Source: Parapristionchus giblindavisi (taxonomy: Eukaryota > Nematoda > Chromadorea > Rhabditida > Diplogasteridae). From it: DNA of 64,000 bases. Positions within the stretch are counted from its first letter, which is position 1. Every line of letters starts with the position of its first letter. Of this stretch, positions 51,003 to 62,900 are shown piece after piece. The stretch lies in NCBI GenBank assembly GCA_943737045.1, contig CALSFV010000217.1, positions 124,001 through 188,000 of the forward strand. The letters run 5' to 3'. Below the pieces are notes generated by a model. It was not told the origin of the DNA. It ran no database searches and saw nothing but the letters and a program-made list of their open reading frames with translations. The position numbers and the translations under genes are program-made.

Positions 51003-54000
51003 TAGAATCAACAAAAGATTACAGCTTGACATGAACTGAAGTGTACATTATTCAGTATTTTTTGCTCTTTCTCGTGGTATATGACACGATAAGTTTCGCT
51101 AAAATATTGACGTGTCACGAATTCTTTAATGCCAAAAATGCATGGTTCAATGTTGTTAATTCGGCTGGAGCGGCCGTTGTTCAACATGGAACGTTGCAAA
51201 TTATTCAGAATTTTTTGCTCTTTCGTTTGGTATATGACACGCTGGGTTTCGCTGAAAATTTTCCATGTCAGGAATTGTTTTGTTCTTATCAGAGTGATGG
51301 TTACTTTTGTACTTAGAGCATTGTAGAATCAACAAAAGATTACAGCTTGACATGAACTGAAGTGTACATTATTCAGAATTTTTTGCTCTTTCGTTTGGTG
51401 TATGACACGCTGGGTTTCGCTGAAAATTTTTCATGTCAGGAATTGTTTTGTTCTTATCAGAGTGATGGTTACTTTTGTACTTAGGGCATTGTAGAATCAA
51501 CAAAAGATTACAGCTTGACATGAACTGAAGTGTACATTATTCAGAATTTTTTGCTCTTTCGTTTGGTGTATGACACGCTGGGTTTCGCTGAAAATTTTTC
51601 ATGTCAGGAATTGTTTTGTTCTTATCAGAGTGATGGTTACTTTTGTACTTAGGGCATTGTAGAATCAACAAAAGATTACAGCTTGACATGAACTGAAGTG
51701 TTCATTATTCAGAATGTTTTGCTCTTTCGTTTGGTGTATGACACGCAGGGTTTCGCTGAAAATTTTTCATGTCAGAAATTGTTTTGTTCTTATCAGAGTG
51801 ATGGTTACTTTTGTACTTAGGGCATTGTAGAATCAAGAAAAGATTACAGCTTGACATGAACTGAAGTGTACATTATTCAGAATTTTTTGCTCTTTCTCGT
51901 GGTATATGACACGATAAGTTTCGCTAAAATATTGACGTGTCACGAATTCTTTAATGCCAAAAATGCATGGTTCAATGTTGTTAATTCGGCTGGAGCGGCC
52001 GTTGTTCAACATGGAACGTTGCAAATAATTCAGAATTTTTTGCTCTTTCGTTTTGTATATGACACGCTGGGTTTCGCTTAAAATTTTTCATGTTAGGAAT
52101 TGTTTTGTTCTTATCAGAGTGATGGTTACTTTTGTACTTAGAGCAATTGTAGAATCAACAAAAGATTACAGCTTGACATGAACTGAAGCGTACATTATTC
52201 AGAATTTTTTGCTCTTTCTCGTGGTATATGACACGATAAGTTTCGCTAAAATATTGACGTGTCACAAATTCTTTAATGCCAAAAATGCATGGTTCAATGT
52301 TGTTAATTCGGCTGGAGCGGCCGTTGTTCAACATGGAACGTTGCAAATTATTCAGAATTTTTTGCTCTTTCGTTTGGTATATGACACGCTGGGTTTCGCT
52401 GAAAATTTTTCATGTTAGGAATTGTTTTGTTCTTATCAGAGTGATGGTTACTTTTGTACTTAGAGCAATTGTAGAATCAACAAAAGATTACAGCTTGACA
52501 TGAACTGAAGTGTACATTATTCAGAATTTTTTGCTCTTTCTCGTGGTATATGACACGATAAGTTTCGCTAAAATATTGACGTGTCACGAATTCTTTAATG
52601 CCAAAAATGCATGGTTCAATGTTGTTAATTCGGCTGGAGCGGCCGTTGTTCAACATGGAACGTTGCAAATTATTCAGAATTTTTTGCTCTTTCGTTTGGT
52701 ATATGACACGCTGGGTTTCGCTGAAAATTTTTCATGTCAGGAATTGTTTTGTTCTTATCAGAGTGATGGTTACTTTTGAACTTAGGGCATTGTAGAATCA
52801 ACAAAAGATTACAGCTTGACATGAACTGAAGTGTACATTATTCAGAATTTTTTGCTCTTTCGTTTGGTATATGACACGCTGGGTTTCGCTGAAAATTTTT
52901 CATGTCAGGAATTGTTTTGTTCTTATCAGAGTGATGGTTACTTTTGTACTTAGGGCATTGTAGAATCAACAAAAGATTACAGCTTGACATGAACTGAAGT
53001 GTACATTATTCAGAATTTTTTGCTCTTTCGTTTGGTGTATGACACGCTGGGTTTCGCTGAAAATTTTTCATGTCAGGAATTGTTTTGTTCTTATCAGAGT
53101 GATGGTTACTTTTGTACTTAGGGCATTGTAGAATCAACAAAAGATTACAGCTTGACATGAACTGAAGTGTTCATTATTCAGAATGTTTTGCTCTTTCGTT
53201 TGGTGTATGACACGCAGGGTTTCGCTGAAAATTTTTCATGTCAGAAATTGTTTTGTTCTTATCAGAGTGATGGTTACTTTTGTACTTAGGGCATTGTAGA
53301 ATCAACAAAAGATTACAGCTTGACATGAACTGAAGTGTACATTATTCAGAATTTTTTGCTCTTTCGTTTGGTGTATGACACGCTGGGTTTCGCTGAAAAT
53401 TTTTCATGTCAGGAATTGTTTTGTTCTTATCAGAGTGATGGTTACTTTTGTACTTAGGGCATTGTAGAATCAACAAAAGATTACAGCTTGACATGAACTG
53501 AAGTGTTCATTATTCAGAATGTTCTGCTCTTTCGTTTGGTGTATGACACGCAGGGTTTCGCTGAAAATTTTTCATGTCAGAAATTGTTTTGTTCTTATCA
53601 GAGTGATGGTTACTTTTGTACTTAGGGCATTGTAGAATCAAGAAAAGATTACAGCTTGACATGAACTGAAGTGTACATTATTCAGAATTTTTTGCTCTTT
53701 CTCGTGGTATATGACACGATAAGTTTCGCTAAAATATTGACGTGTCACGAATTCTTTAATGCCAAAAATGCATGGTTCAATGTTGTTAATTCGGCTGGAG
53801 CGGCCGTTGTTCAACATGGAACGTTGCAAATTATTCAGAATTTTTTGCTCTTTCGTTTGGTATATGACACGCTGGGTTTCGCTGAAAATTTTCCATGTCA
53901 GGAATTGTTTTGTTCTTATCAGAGTGATGGTTACTTTTGTACTTAGAGCATTGTAGAATCAACAAAAGATTACAGCTTGACATGAACTGAAGTGTACATT

Positions 54001-54289
54001 ATTCAGAATTTTTTGCTCTTTCGTTTGGTGTATGACACGCTGGGTTTCGCTGAAAATTTTTCATGTCAGGAATTGTTTTGTTCTTATCAGAGTGATGGTT
54101 ACTTTTGTACTTAGGGCATTGTAGAATCAACAAAAGATTACAGCTTGACATGAACTGAAGTGTACATTATTCAGAATTTTTTGCTCTTTCGTTTGGTGTA
54201 TGACACGCTGGGTTTCGCTGAAAATTTTTCATGTCAGGAATTGTTTTGTTCTTATCAGAGTGATGGTTACTTTTGTACTTAGGGCATTG
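51003..54289 (+). repeat. 3287-bp higher-order repeat, copy 2
   Basis: Carries the same rare variants as copy 1: CGTTTTGTATATG and CGCTTAAAATT in its first 322-bp unit (51828-52149), GAAGCGTAC in the next, and GAATGTTCTGC near 53518. The corresponding units from 54458 onward lack these, so the variants arose in the ancestor of copies 1 and 2 only. Confidence 0.88.
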
Positions 54290-57200
54290 TAGAATCAACA
54301 AAAGATTACAGCTTGACATGAACTGAAGTGTTCATTATTCAGAATGTTTTGCTCTTTCGTTTGGTGTATGACACGCAGGGTTTCGCTGAAAATTTTTCAT
54401 GTCAGAAATTGTTTTGTTCTTATCAGAGTGATGGTTACTTTTGTACTTAGGGCATTGTAGAATCAAGAAAAGATTACAGCTTGACATGAACTGAAGTGTA
54501 CATTATTCAGAATTTTTTGCTCTTTCTCGTGGTATATGACACGATAAGTTTCGCTAAAATATTGACGTGTCACGAATTCTTTAATGCCAAAAATGCATGG
54601 TTCAATGTTGTTAATTCGGCTGGAGCGGCCGTTGTTCAACATGGAACGTTGCAAATAATTCAGAATTTTTTGCTCTTTCGTTTGGTATATGACACGCTGG
54701 GTTTCGCTGAAAATTTTTCATGTTAGGAATTGTTTTGTTCTTATCAGAGTGATGGTTACTTTTGTACTTAGAGCAATTGTAGAATCAACAAAAGATTACA
54801 GCTTGACATGAACTGAAGTGTACATTATTCAGAATTTTTTGCTCTTTCTCGTGGTATATGACACGATAAGTTTCGCTAAAATATTGACGTGTCACAAATT
54901 CTTTAATGCCAAAAATGCATGGTTCAATGTTGTTAATTCGGCTGGAGCGGCCGTTGTTCAACATGGAACGTTGCAAATTATTCAGAATTTTTTGCTCTTT
55001 CGTTTGGTATATGACACGCTGGGTTTCGCTGAAAATTTTTCATGTTAGGAATTGTTTTGTTCTTATCAGAGTGATGGTTACTTTTGTACTTAGAGCAATT
55101 GTAGAATCAACAAAAGATTACAGCTTGACATGAACTGAAGTGTACATTATTCAGAATTTTTTGCTCTTTCTCGTGGTATATGACACGATAAGTTTCGCTA
55201 AAATATTGACGTGTCACGAATTCTTTAATGCCAAAAATGCATGGTTCAATGTTGTTAATTCGGCTGGAGCGGCCGTTGTTCAACATGGAACGTTGCAAAT
55301 TATTCAGAATTTTTTGCTCTTTCGTTTGGTATATGACACGCTGGGTTTCGCTGAAAATTTTTCATGTCAGGAATTGTTTTGTTCTTATCAGAGTGATGGT
55401 TACTTTTGAACTTAGGGCATTGTAGAATCAACAAAAGATTACAGCTTGACATGAACTGAAGTGTACATTATTCAGAATTTTTTGCTCTTTCGTTTGGTAT
55501 ATGACACGCTGGGTTTCGCTGAAAATTTTTCATGTCAGGAATTGTTTTGTTCTTATCAGAGTGATGGTTACTTTTGTACTTAGGGCATTGTAGAATCAAC
55601 AAAAGATTACAGCTTGACATGAACTGAAGTGTACATTATTCAGAATTTTTTGCTCTTTCGTTTGGTGTATGACACGCTGGGTTTCGCTGAAAATTTTTCA
55701 TGTCAGGAATTGTTTTGTTCTTATCAGAGTGATGGTTACTTTTGTACTTAGGGCATTGTAGAATCAACAAAAGATTACAGCTTGACATGAACTGAAGTGT
55801 TCATTATTCAGAATGTTTTGCTCTTTCGTTTGGTGTATGACACGCAGGGTTTCGCTGAAAATTTTTCATGTCAGAAATTGTTTTGTTCTTATCAGAGTGA
55901 TGGTTACTTTTGTACTTAGGGCATTGTAGAATCAACAAAAGATTACAGCTTGACATGAACTGAAGTGTACATTATTCAGAATTTTTTGCTCTTTCGTTTG
56001 GTGTATGACACGCTGGGTTTCGCTGAAAATTTTTCATGTCAGGAATTGTTTTGTTCTTATCAGAGTGATGGTTACTTTTGTACTTAGGGCATTGTAGAAT
56101 CAAGAAAAGATTACAGCTTGACATGAACTGAAGTGTACATTATTCAGTATTTTTTGCTCTTTCTCGTGGTATATGACACGATAAGTTTCGCTAAAATATT
56201 GACGTGTCACGAATTCTTTAATGCCAAAAATGCATGGTTCAATGTTGTTAATTCGGCTGGAGCGGCCGTTGTTCAACATGGAACGTTGCAAATTATTCAG
56301 AATTTTTTGCTCTTTCGTTTGGTATATGACACGCTGGGTTTCGCTGAAAATTTTTCATGTTAGGAATTGTTTTGTTCTTATCAGAGTGATGGTTACTTTT
56401 GTACTTAGAGCATTGTAGAATCAACAAAAGATTACAGCTTGACATGAACTGAAGTGTACATTATTCAGTATTTTTTGCTCTTTCTCGTGGTATATGACAC
56501 GATAAGTTTCGCTAAAATATTGACGTGTCACGAATTCTTTAATGCCAAAAATGCATGGTTCAATGTTGTTAATTCGGCTGGAGCGGCCGTTGTTCAACAT
56601 GGAACGTTGCAAATTATTCAGAATTTTTTGCTCTTTCGTTTGGTATATGACACGCTGGGTTTCGCTGAAAATTTTCCATGTCAGGAATTGTTTTGTTCTT
56701 ATCAGAGTGATGGTTACTTTTGTACTTAGAGCATTGTAGAATCAACAAAAGATTACAGCTTGACATGAACTGAAGTGTACATTATTCAGAATTTTTTGCT
56801 CTTTCGTTTGGTGTATGACACGCTGGGTTTCGCTGAAAATTTTTCATGTCAGGAATTGTTTTGTTCTTATCAGAGTGATGGTTACTTTTGTACTTAGGGC
56901 ATTGTAGAATCAACAAAAGATTACAGCTTGACATGAACTGAAGTGTACATTATTCAGAATTTTTTGCTCTTTCGTTTGGTGTATGACACGCTGGGTTTCG
57001 CTGAAAATTTTTCATGTCAGGAATTGTTTTGTTCTTATCAGAGTGATGGTTACTTTTGTACTTAGGGCATTGTAGAATCAACAAAAGATTACAGCTTGAC
57101 ATGAACTGAAGTGTTCATTATTCAGAATGTTTTGCTCTTTCGTTTGGTGTATGACACGCAGGGTTTCGCTGAAAATTTTTCATGTCAGAAATTGTTTTGT

Positions 57201-59343
57201 TCTTATCAGAGTGATGGTTACTTTTGTACTTAGGGCATTGTAGAATCAAGAAAAGATTACAGCTTGACATGAACTGAAGTGTACATTATTCAGAATTTTT
57301 TGCTCTTTCTCGTGGTATATGACACGATAAGTTTCGCTAAAATATTGACGTGTCACGAATTCTTTAATGCCAAAAATGCATGGTTCAATGTTGTTAATTC
57401 GGCTGGAGCGGCCGTTGTTCAACATGGAACGTTGCAAATAATTCAGAATTTTTTGCTCTTTCGTTTGGTATATGACACGCTGGGTTTCGCTGAAAATTTT
57501 TCATGTTAGGAATTGTTTTGTTCTTATCAGAGTGATGGTTACTTTTGTACTTAGAGCAATTGTAGAATCAACAAAAGATTACAGCTTGACATGAACTGAA
57601 GTGTACATTATTCAGAATTTTTTGCTCTTTCTCGTGGTATATGACACGATAAGTTTCGCTAAAATATTGACGTGTCACAAATTCTTTAATGCCAAAAATG
57701 CATGGTTCAATGTTGTTAATTCGGCTGGAGCGGCCGTTGTTCAACATGGAACGTTGCAAATTATTCAGAATTTTTTGCTCTTTCGTTTGGTATATGACAC
57801 GCTGGGTTTCGCTGAAAATTTTTCATGTTAGGAATTGTTTTGTTCTTATCAGAGTGATGGTTACTTTTGTACTTAGAGCAATTGTAGAATCAACAAAAGA
57901 TTACAGCTTGACATGAACTGAAGTGTACATTATTCAGAATTTTTTGCTCTTTCTCGTGGTATATGACACGATAAGTTTCGCTAAAATATTGACGTGTCAC
58001 GAATTCTTTAATGCCAAAAATGCATGGTTCAATGTTGTTAATTCGGCTGGAGCGGCCGTTGTTCAACATGGAACGTTGCAAATTATTCAGAATTTTTTGC
58101 TCTTTCGTTTGGTATATGACACGCTGGGTTTCGCTGAAAATTTTTCATGTCAGGAATTGTTTTGTTCTTATCAGAGTGATGGTTACTTTTGAACTTAGGG
58201 CATTGTAGAATCAACAAAAGATTACAGCTTGACATGAACTGAAGTGTACATTATTCAGAATTTTTTGCTCTTTCGTTTGGTATATGACACGCTGGGTTTC
58301 GCTGAAAATTTTTCATGTCAGGAATTGTTTTGTTCTTATCAGAGTGATGGTTACTTTTGTACTTAGGGCATTGTAGAATCAACAAAAGATTACAGCTTGA
58401 CATGAACTGAAGTGTACATTATTCAGAATTTTTTGCTCTTTCGTTTGGTGTATGACACGCTGGGTTTCGCTGAAAATTTTTCATGTCAGGAATTGTTTTG
58501 TTCTTATCAGAGTGATGGTTACTTTTGTACTTAGGGCATTGTAGAATCAACAAAAGATTACAGCTTGACATGAACTGAAGTGTTCATTATTCAGAATGTT
58601 TTGCTCTTTCGTTTGGTGTATGACACGCAGGGTTTCGCTGAAAATTTTTCATGTCAGAAATTGTTTTGTTCTTATCAGAGTGATGGTTACTTTTGTACTT
58701 AGGGCATTGTAGAATCAACAAAAGATTACAGCTTGACATGAACTGAAGTGTACATTATTCAGAATTTTTTGCTCTTTCGTTTGGTGTATGACACGCTGGG
58801 TTTCGCTGAAAATTTTTCATGTCAGGAATTGTTTTGTTCTTATCAGAGTGATGGTTACTTTTGTACTTAGGGCATTGTAGAATCAAGAAAAGATTACAGC
58901 TTGACATGAACTGAAGTGTACATTATTCAGAATTTTTTGCTCTTTCTCGTGGTATATGACACGATAAGTTTCGCTAAAATATTGACGTGTCACGAATTCT
59001 TTAATGCCAAAAATGCATGGTTCAATGTTGTTAATTCGGCTGGAGCGGCCGTTGTTCAACATGGAACGTTGCAAATTATTCAGAATTTTTTGCTCTTTCG
59101 TTTGGTATATGACACGCTGGGTTTCGCTGAAAATTTTTCATGTTAGGAATTGTTTTGTTCTTATCAGAGTGATGGTTACTTTTGTACTTAGAGCATTGTA
59201 GAATCAACAAAAGATTACAGCTTGACATGAACTGAAGTGTACATTATTCAGAATTTTTTGCTCTTTCGTTTGGTGTATGACACGCTGGGTTTCGCTGAAA
59301 ATTTTTCATGTCAGGAATTGTTTTGTTCTTATCAGAGTGATGG

Positions 59344-59353
59344 TTACTTTTGT
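59344..59353. repeat. Target-site duplication, left copy
   Basis: TTACTTTTGT, belonging to the satellite sequence GATGGTTACTTTTGTAC. The right copy is at 59939-59948. The spacing of the flanking long-unit markers (1084 = 321 + 168 + 595) confirms a 585-bp insert plus 10 duplicated bases. Confidence 0.88.
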
Positions 59354-59938
59354 TTACAGTTTAATCACATTTATCAAGAGTAGGCTCTGATGTGCATGGG
59401 GGGCCACTCCTGACTTCTTGCTTGTCTCAGGAAAGTAGGACCGGCGATTCGCATGAAGAGATCCTTCCATCTTACTGGTGGGCGTCCGCGTCCCCGTTTA
59501 GGTCCTCGAGGAGTCCAATCGATCACAGATCTGCTCCACTTTAAGTCTCGATCATTAGCAATCTTATGAACCCAAAGCCATTTCCTTTTCAAGCAACACG
59601 AACAACGTCCCTCACCTTTGTAATGTCACGCAGCCTGTCGCTCGAGATCCGATCCAACACAGTGACTCCAGCCATCCAACGCTCCATGCGTCTTTGTGCC
59701 ACCGATAATCTTTCGATTTGTACTTTTGATAATCCCCAAGTTTCACAACCATATAAGAAAGCAGGCAAAATGCAACCATTGAATAAACGCCGCTTATGAG
59801 CCATGGGAATAGACCGATTTATTAGGAATGGCCGATGCTTGTGGAAAGACCCATATGCAGCCTGAATTCTTCTGGTTACCTCATAATCCTCCCTCCCATT
59901 GATTGATATTGCACTTCCCAAATAAACCACGCTTGATT
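59354..59938 (-). mobile_element. 5'-truncated non-LTR (RTE-like) retrotransposon remnant
   Basis: The only sequence unrelated to the satellite apart from the passengers. It is 585 bp and splits a 168-bp short unit (59199-59961 with the insert). It is flanked by a perfect 10-bp direct repeat, TTACTTTTGT. The element reads on the minus strand: a truncated 5' end at the high coordinate, about 190 codons of reverse-transcriptase C-terminal region, a TGA stop at 59374-59376 and a short AT-rich 3' tail ending CTGTAAA. There is no long poly-A. Severe 5' truncation and a target duplication are the usual results of target-primed reverse transcription in non-LTR elements. Assignment to the RTE-like group rests on the protein motifs and the very short 3' tail; a related clade is possible. 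Confidence 0.85.
59374..59938 (-). pseudogene. Reverse transcriptase C-terminal fragment, truncated and frameshifted
   Basis: Two minus-strand open segments in different frames are joined by a 4-base overlap (59589-59592). The upstream one (59589-59930, 113 codons from a GTG, open further upstream to the truncation) has YLGS at residues 3-6, YGCETW at 60-65 and an RRMERWMAGVTVLDRI block at 80-95. The downstream one (59374-59592, 72 codons from a TTG) has KWLWVHKIA near its start, GRGRPPVRWKD at 34-44 and a final QEW. Their order and motifs match the region after the polymerase domain in RTE-like and related non-LTR reverse transcriptases found in many animal genomes. The endonuclease and polymerase active-site regions are absent, so the copy is dead. 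The frameshift lies just before KRKW. No promoter or ribosome-binding context is expected. Confidence 0.85.
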
Positions 59939-59948
59939 TTACTTTTGT
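59939..59948. repeat. Target-site duplication, right copy
   Basis: TTACTTTTGT, after which the satellite resumes with ACTTAGGGCATTG. The base before it (T) differs from that before the left copy (G), which fixes the outer limit at 10 bases. Confidence 0.88.
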
Positions 59949-62900
59949 ACTTAGGGCATTGTAGAATCAACAAAAGATTACAGCTTGACATGAACTGAAG
60001 TATACATTATTCAGAATTTTTTGCTCTTTCACGTGGTATATGACACGATAAGTTTCGCTAAAATATTGACGTGTCACGAATTCTTTAATGCCAAAAATGC
60101 ATGGTTCAATGTTGTTAATTCGGCTGGAGCGGCCGTTGTTCAACATGGAACGTTGCAAATTATTCAGAATTTTTTGCTCTTTCGTTTGGTATATGACACG
60201 CTGGGTTTCGCTGAAAATTTTTCATGTCAGGAATTGTTTTGTTCTTATCAGAGTGATGGTTACTTTTGTACTTAGGGCATTGTAGAATCAACAAAAGATT
60301 ACAGCTTGACATGAACTGAAGTGTACATTATTCAGAATTTTTTGCTCTTTCGTTTGGTGTATGACACGCTGGGTTTCGCTGAAAATTTTTCATGTCAGGA
60401 ATTGTTTTGTTCTTATCAGAGTGATGGTTACTTTTGTACTTAGGGCATTGTAGAATCAACAAAAGATTACAGCTTGACATGAACTGAAGTGTTCATTATT
60501 CAGAATGTTTTGCTCTTTCGTTTGGTGTATGACACGCAGGGTTTCGCTGAAAATTTTTCATGTCAGAAATTGTTTTGTTCTTATCAGAGTGATGGTTACT
60601 TTTGTACTTAGGGCATTGTAGAATCAAGAAAAGATTACAGCTTGACATGAACTGAAGTGTACATTATTCAGAATTTTTTGCTCTTTCTCGTGGTATATGA
60701 CACGATAAGTTTCGCTAAAATATTGACGTGTCACGAATTCTTTAATGCCAAAAATGCATGGTTCAATGTTGTTAATTCGGCTGGAGCGGCCGTTGTTCAA
60801 CATGGAACGTTGCAAATAATTCAGAATTTTTTGCTCTTTCGTTTGGTATATGACACGCTGGGTTTCGCTGAAAATTTTTCATGTTAGGAATTGTTTTGTT
60901 CTTATCAGAGTGATGGTTACTTTTGTACTTAGAGCAATTGTAGAATCAACAAAAGATTACAGCTTGACATGAACTGAAGTGTACATTATTCAGAATTTTT
61001 TGCTCTTTCTCGTGGTATATGACACGATAAGTTTCGCTAAAATATTGACGTGTCACAAATTCTTTAATGCCAAAAATGCATGGTTCAATGTTGTTAATTC
61101 GGCTGGAGCGGCCGTTGTTCAACATGGAACGTTGCAAATTATTCAGAATTTTTTGCTCTTTCGTTTGGTATATGACACGCTGGGTTTCGCTGAAAATTTT
61201 TCATGTTAGGAATTGTTTTGTTCTTATCAGAGTGATGGTTACTTTTGTACTTAGAGCAATTGTAGAATCAACAAAAGATTACAGCTTGACATGAACTGAA
61301 GTGTACATTATTCAGAATTTTTTGCTCTTTCTCGTGGTATATGGCACGATAAGTTTCGCTAAAATATTGACGTGTCACGAATTCTTTAATGCCAAAAATG
61401 CATGGTTCAATGTTGTTAATTCGGCTGGAGCGGCCGTTGTTCAACATGGAACGTTGCAAATTATTCAGAATTTTTTGCTCTTTCGTTTGGTATATGACAC
61501 GCTGGGTTTCGCTGAAAATTTTTCATGTCAGGAATTGTTTTGTTCTTATCAGAGTGATGGTTACTTTTGAACTTAGGGCATTGTAGAATCAACAAAAGAT
61601 TACAGCTTGACATGAACTGAAGTGTACATTATTCAGAATTTTTTGCTCTTTCGTTTGGTATATGACACGCTGGGTTTCGCTGAAAATTTTTCATGTCAGG
61701 AATTGTTTTGTTCTTATCAGAGTGATGGTTACTTTTGTACTTAGGGCATTGTAGAATCAACAAAAGATTACAGCTTGACATGAACTGAAGTGTACATTAT
61801 TCAGAATTTTTTGCTCTTTCGTTTGGTGTATGACACGCTGGGTTTCGCTGAAAATTTTTCATGTCAGGAATTGTTTTGTTCTTATCAGAGTGATGGTTAC
61901 TTTTGTACTTAGGGCATTGTAGAATCAACAAAAGATTACAGCTTGACATGAACTGAAGTGTTCATTATTCAGAATGTTTTGCTCTTTCGTTTGGTGTATG
62001 ACACGCAGGGTTTCGCTGAAAATTTTTCATGTCAGAAATTGTTTTGTTCTTATCAGAGTGATGGTTACTTTTGTACTTAGGGCATTGTAGAATCAAGAAA
62101 AGATTACAGCTTGACATGAACTGAAGTGTACATTATTCAGAATTTTTTGCTCTTTCTCGTGGTATATGACACGATAAGTTTCGCTAAAATATTGACGTGT
62201 CACAAATTCTTTAATGCCAAAAATGCATGGTTCAATGTTGTTAATTCGGCTGGAGCGGCCGTTGTTCAACATGGAACGTTGCAAATTATTCAGAATTTTT
62301 TGCTCTTTCGTTTGGTATATGACACGCTGGGTTTCGCTGAAAATTTTTCATGTTAGGAATTGTTTTGTTCTTATCAGAGTGATGGTTACTTTTGTACTTA
62401 GAGCAATTGTAGAATCAACAAAAGATTACAGCTTGACATGAACTGAAGTGTACATTATTCAGAATTTTTTGCTCTTTCTCGTGGTATATGGCACGATAAG
62501 TTTCGCTAAAATATTGACGCGTCACGAATTCTTTAATGCCAAAAATGCATGGTTCAATGTTGTTAATTCGGCTGGAGCGGCCGTTGTTCAACATGGAACG
62601 TTGCAAATTATTCAGAATTTTTTGCTCTTTCGTTTGGTATATGACACGCTGGGTTTCGCTGAAAATTTTTCATGTCAGGAATTGTTTTGTTCTTATCAGA
62701 GTGATGGTTACTTTTGAACTTAGGGCATTGTAGAATCAACAAAAGATTACAGCTTGACATGAACTGAAGTGTACATTATTCAGAATTTTTTGCTCTTTCG
62801 TTTGGTATATGACACGCTGGGTTTCGCTGAAAATTTTTCATGTCAGGAATTGTTTTGTTCTTATCAGAGTGATGGTTACTTTTGTACTTAGGGCATTGTA

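Noticed and set aside
59566..59799. 77-codon plus-strand open frame in the insertion
   Set aside because: It is antisense to the reverse-transcriptase fragment, whose motifs are clear on the minus strand; the plus-strand translation has no recognisable motif.
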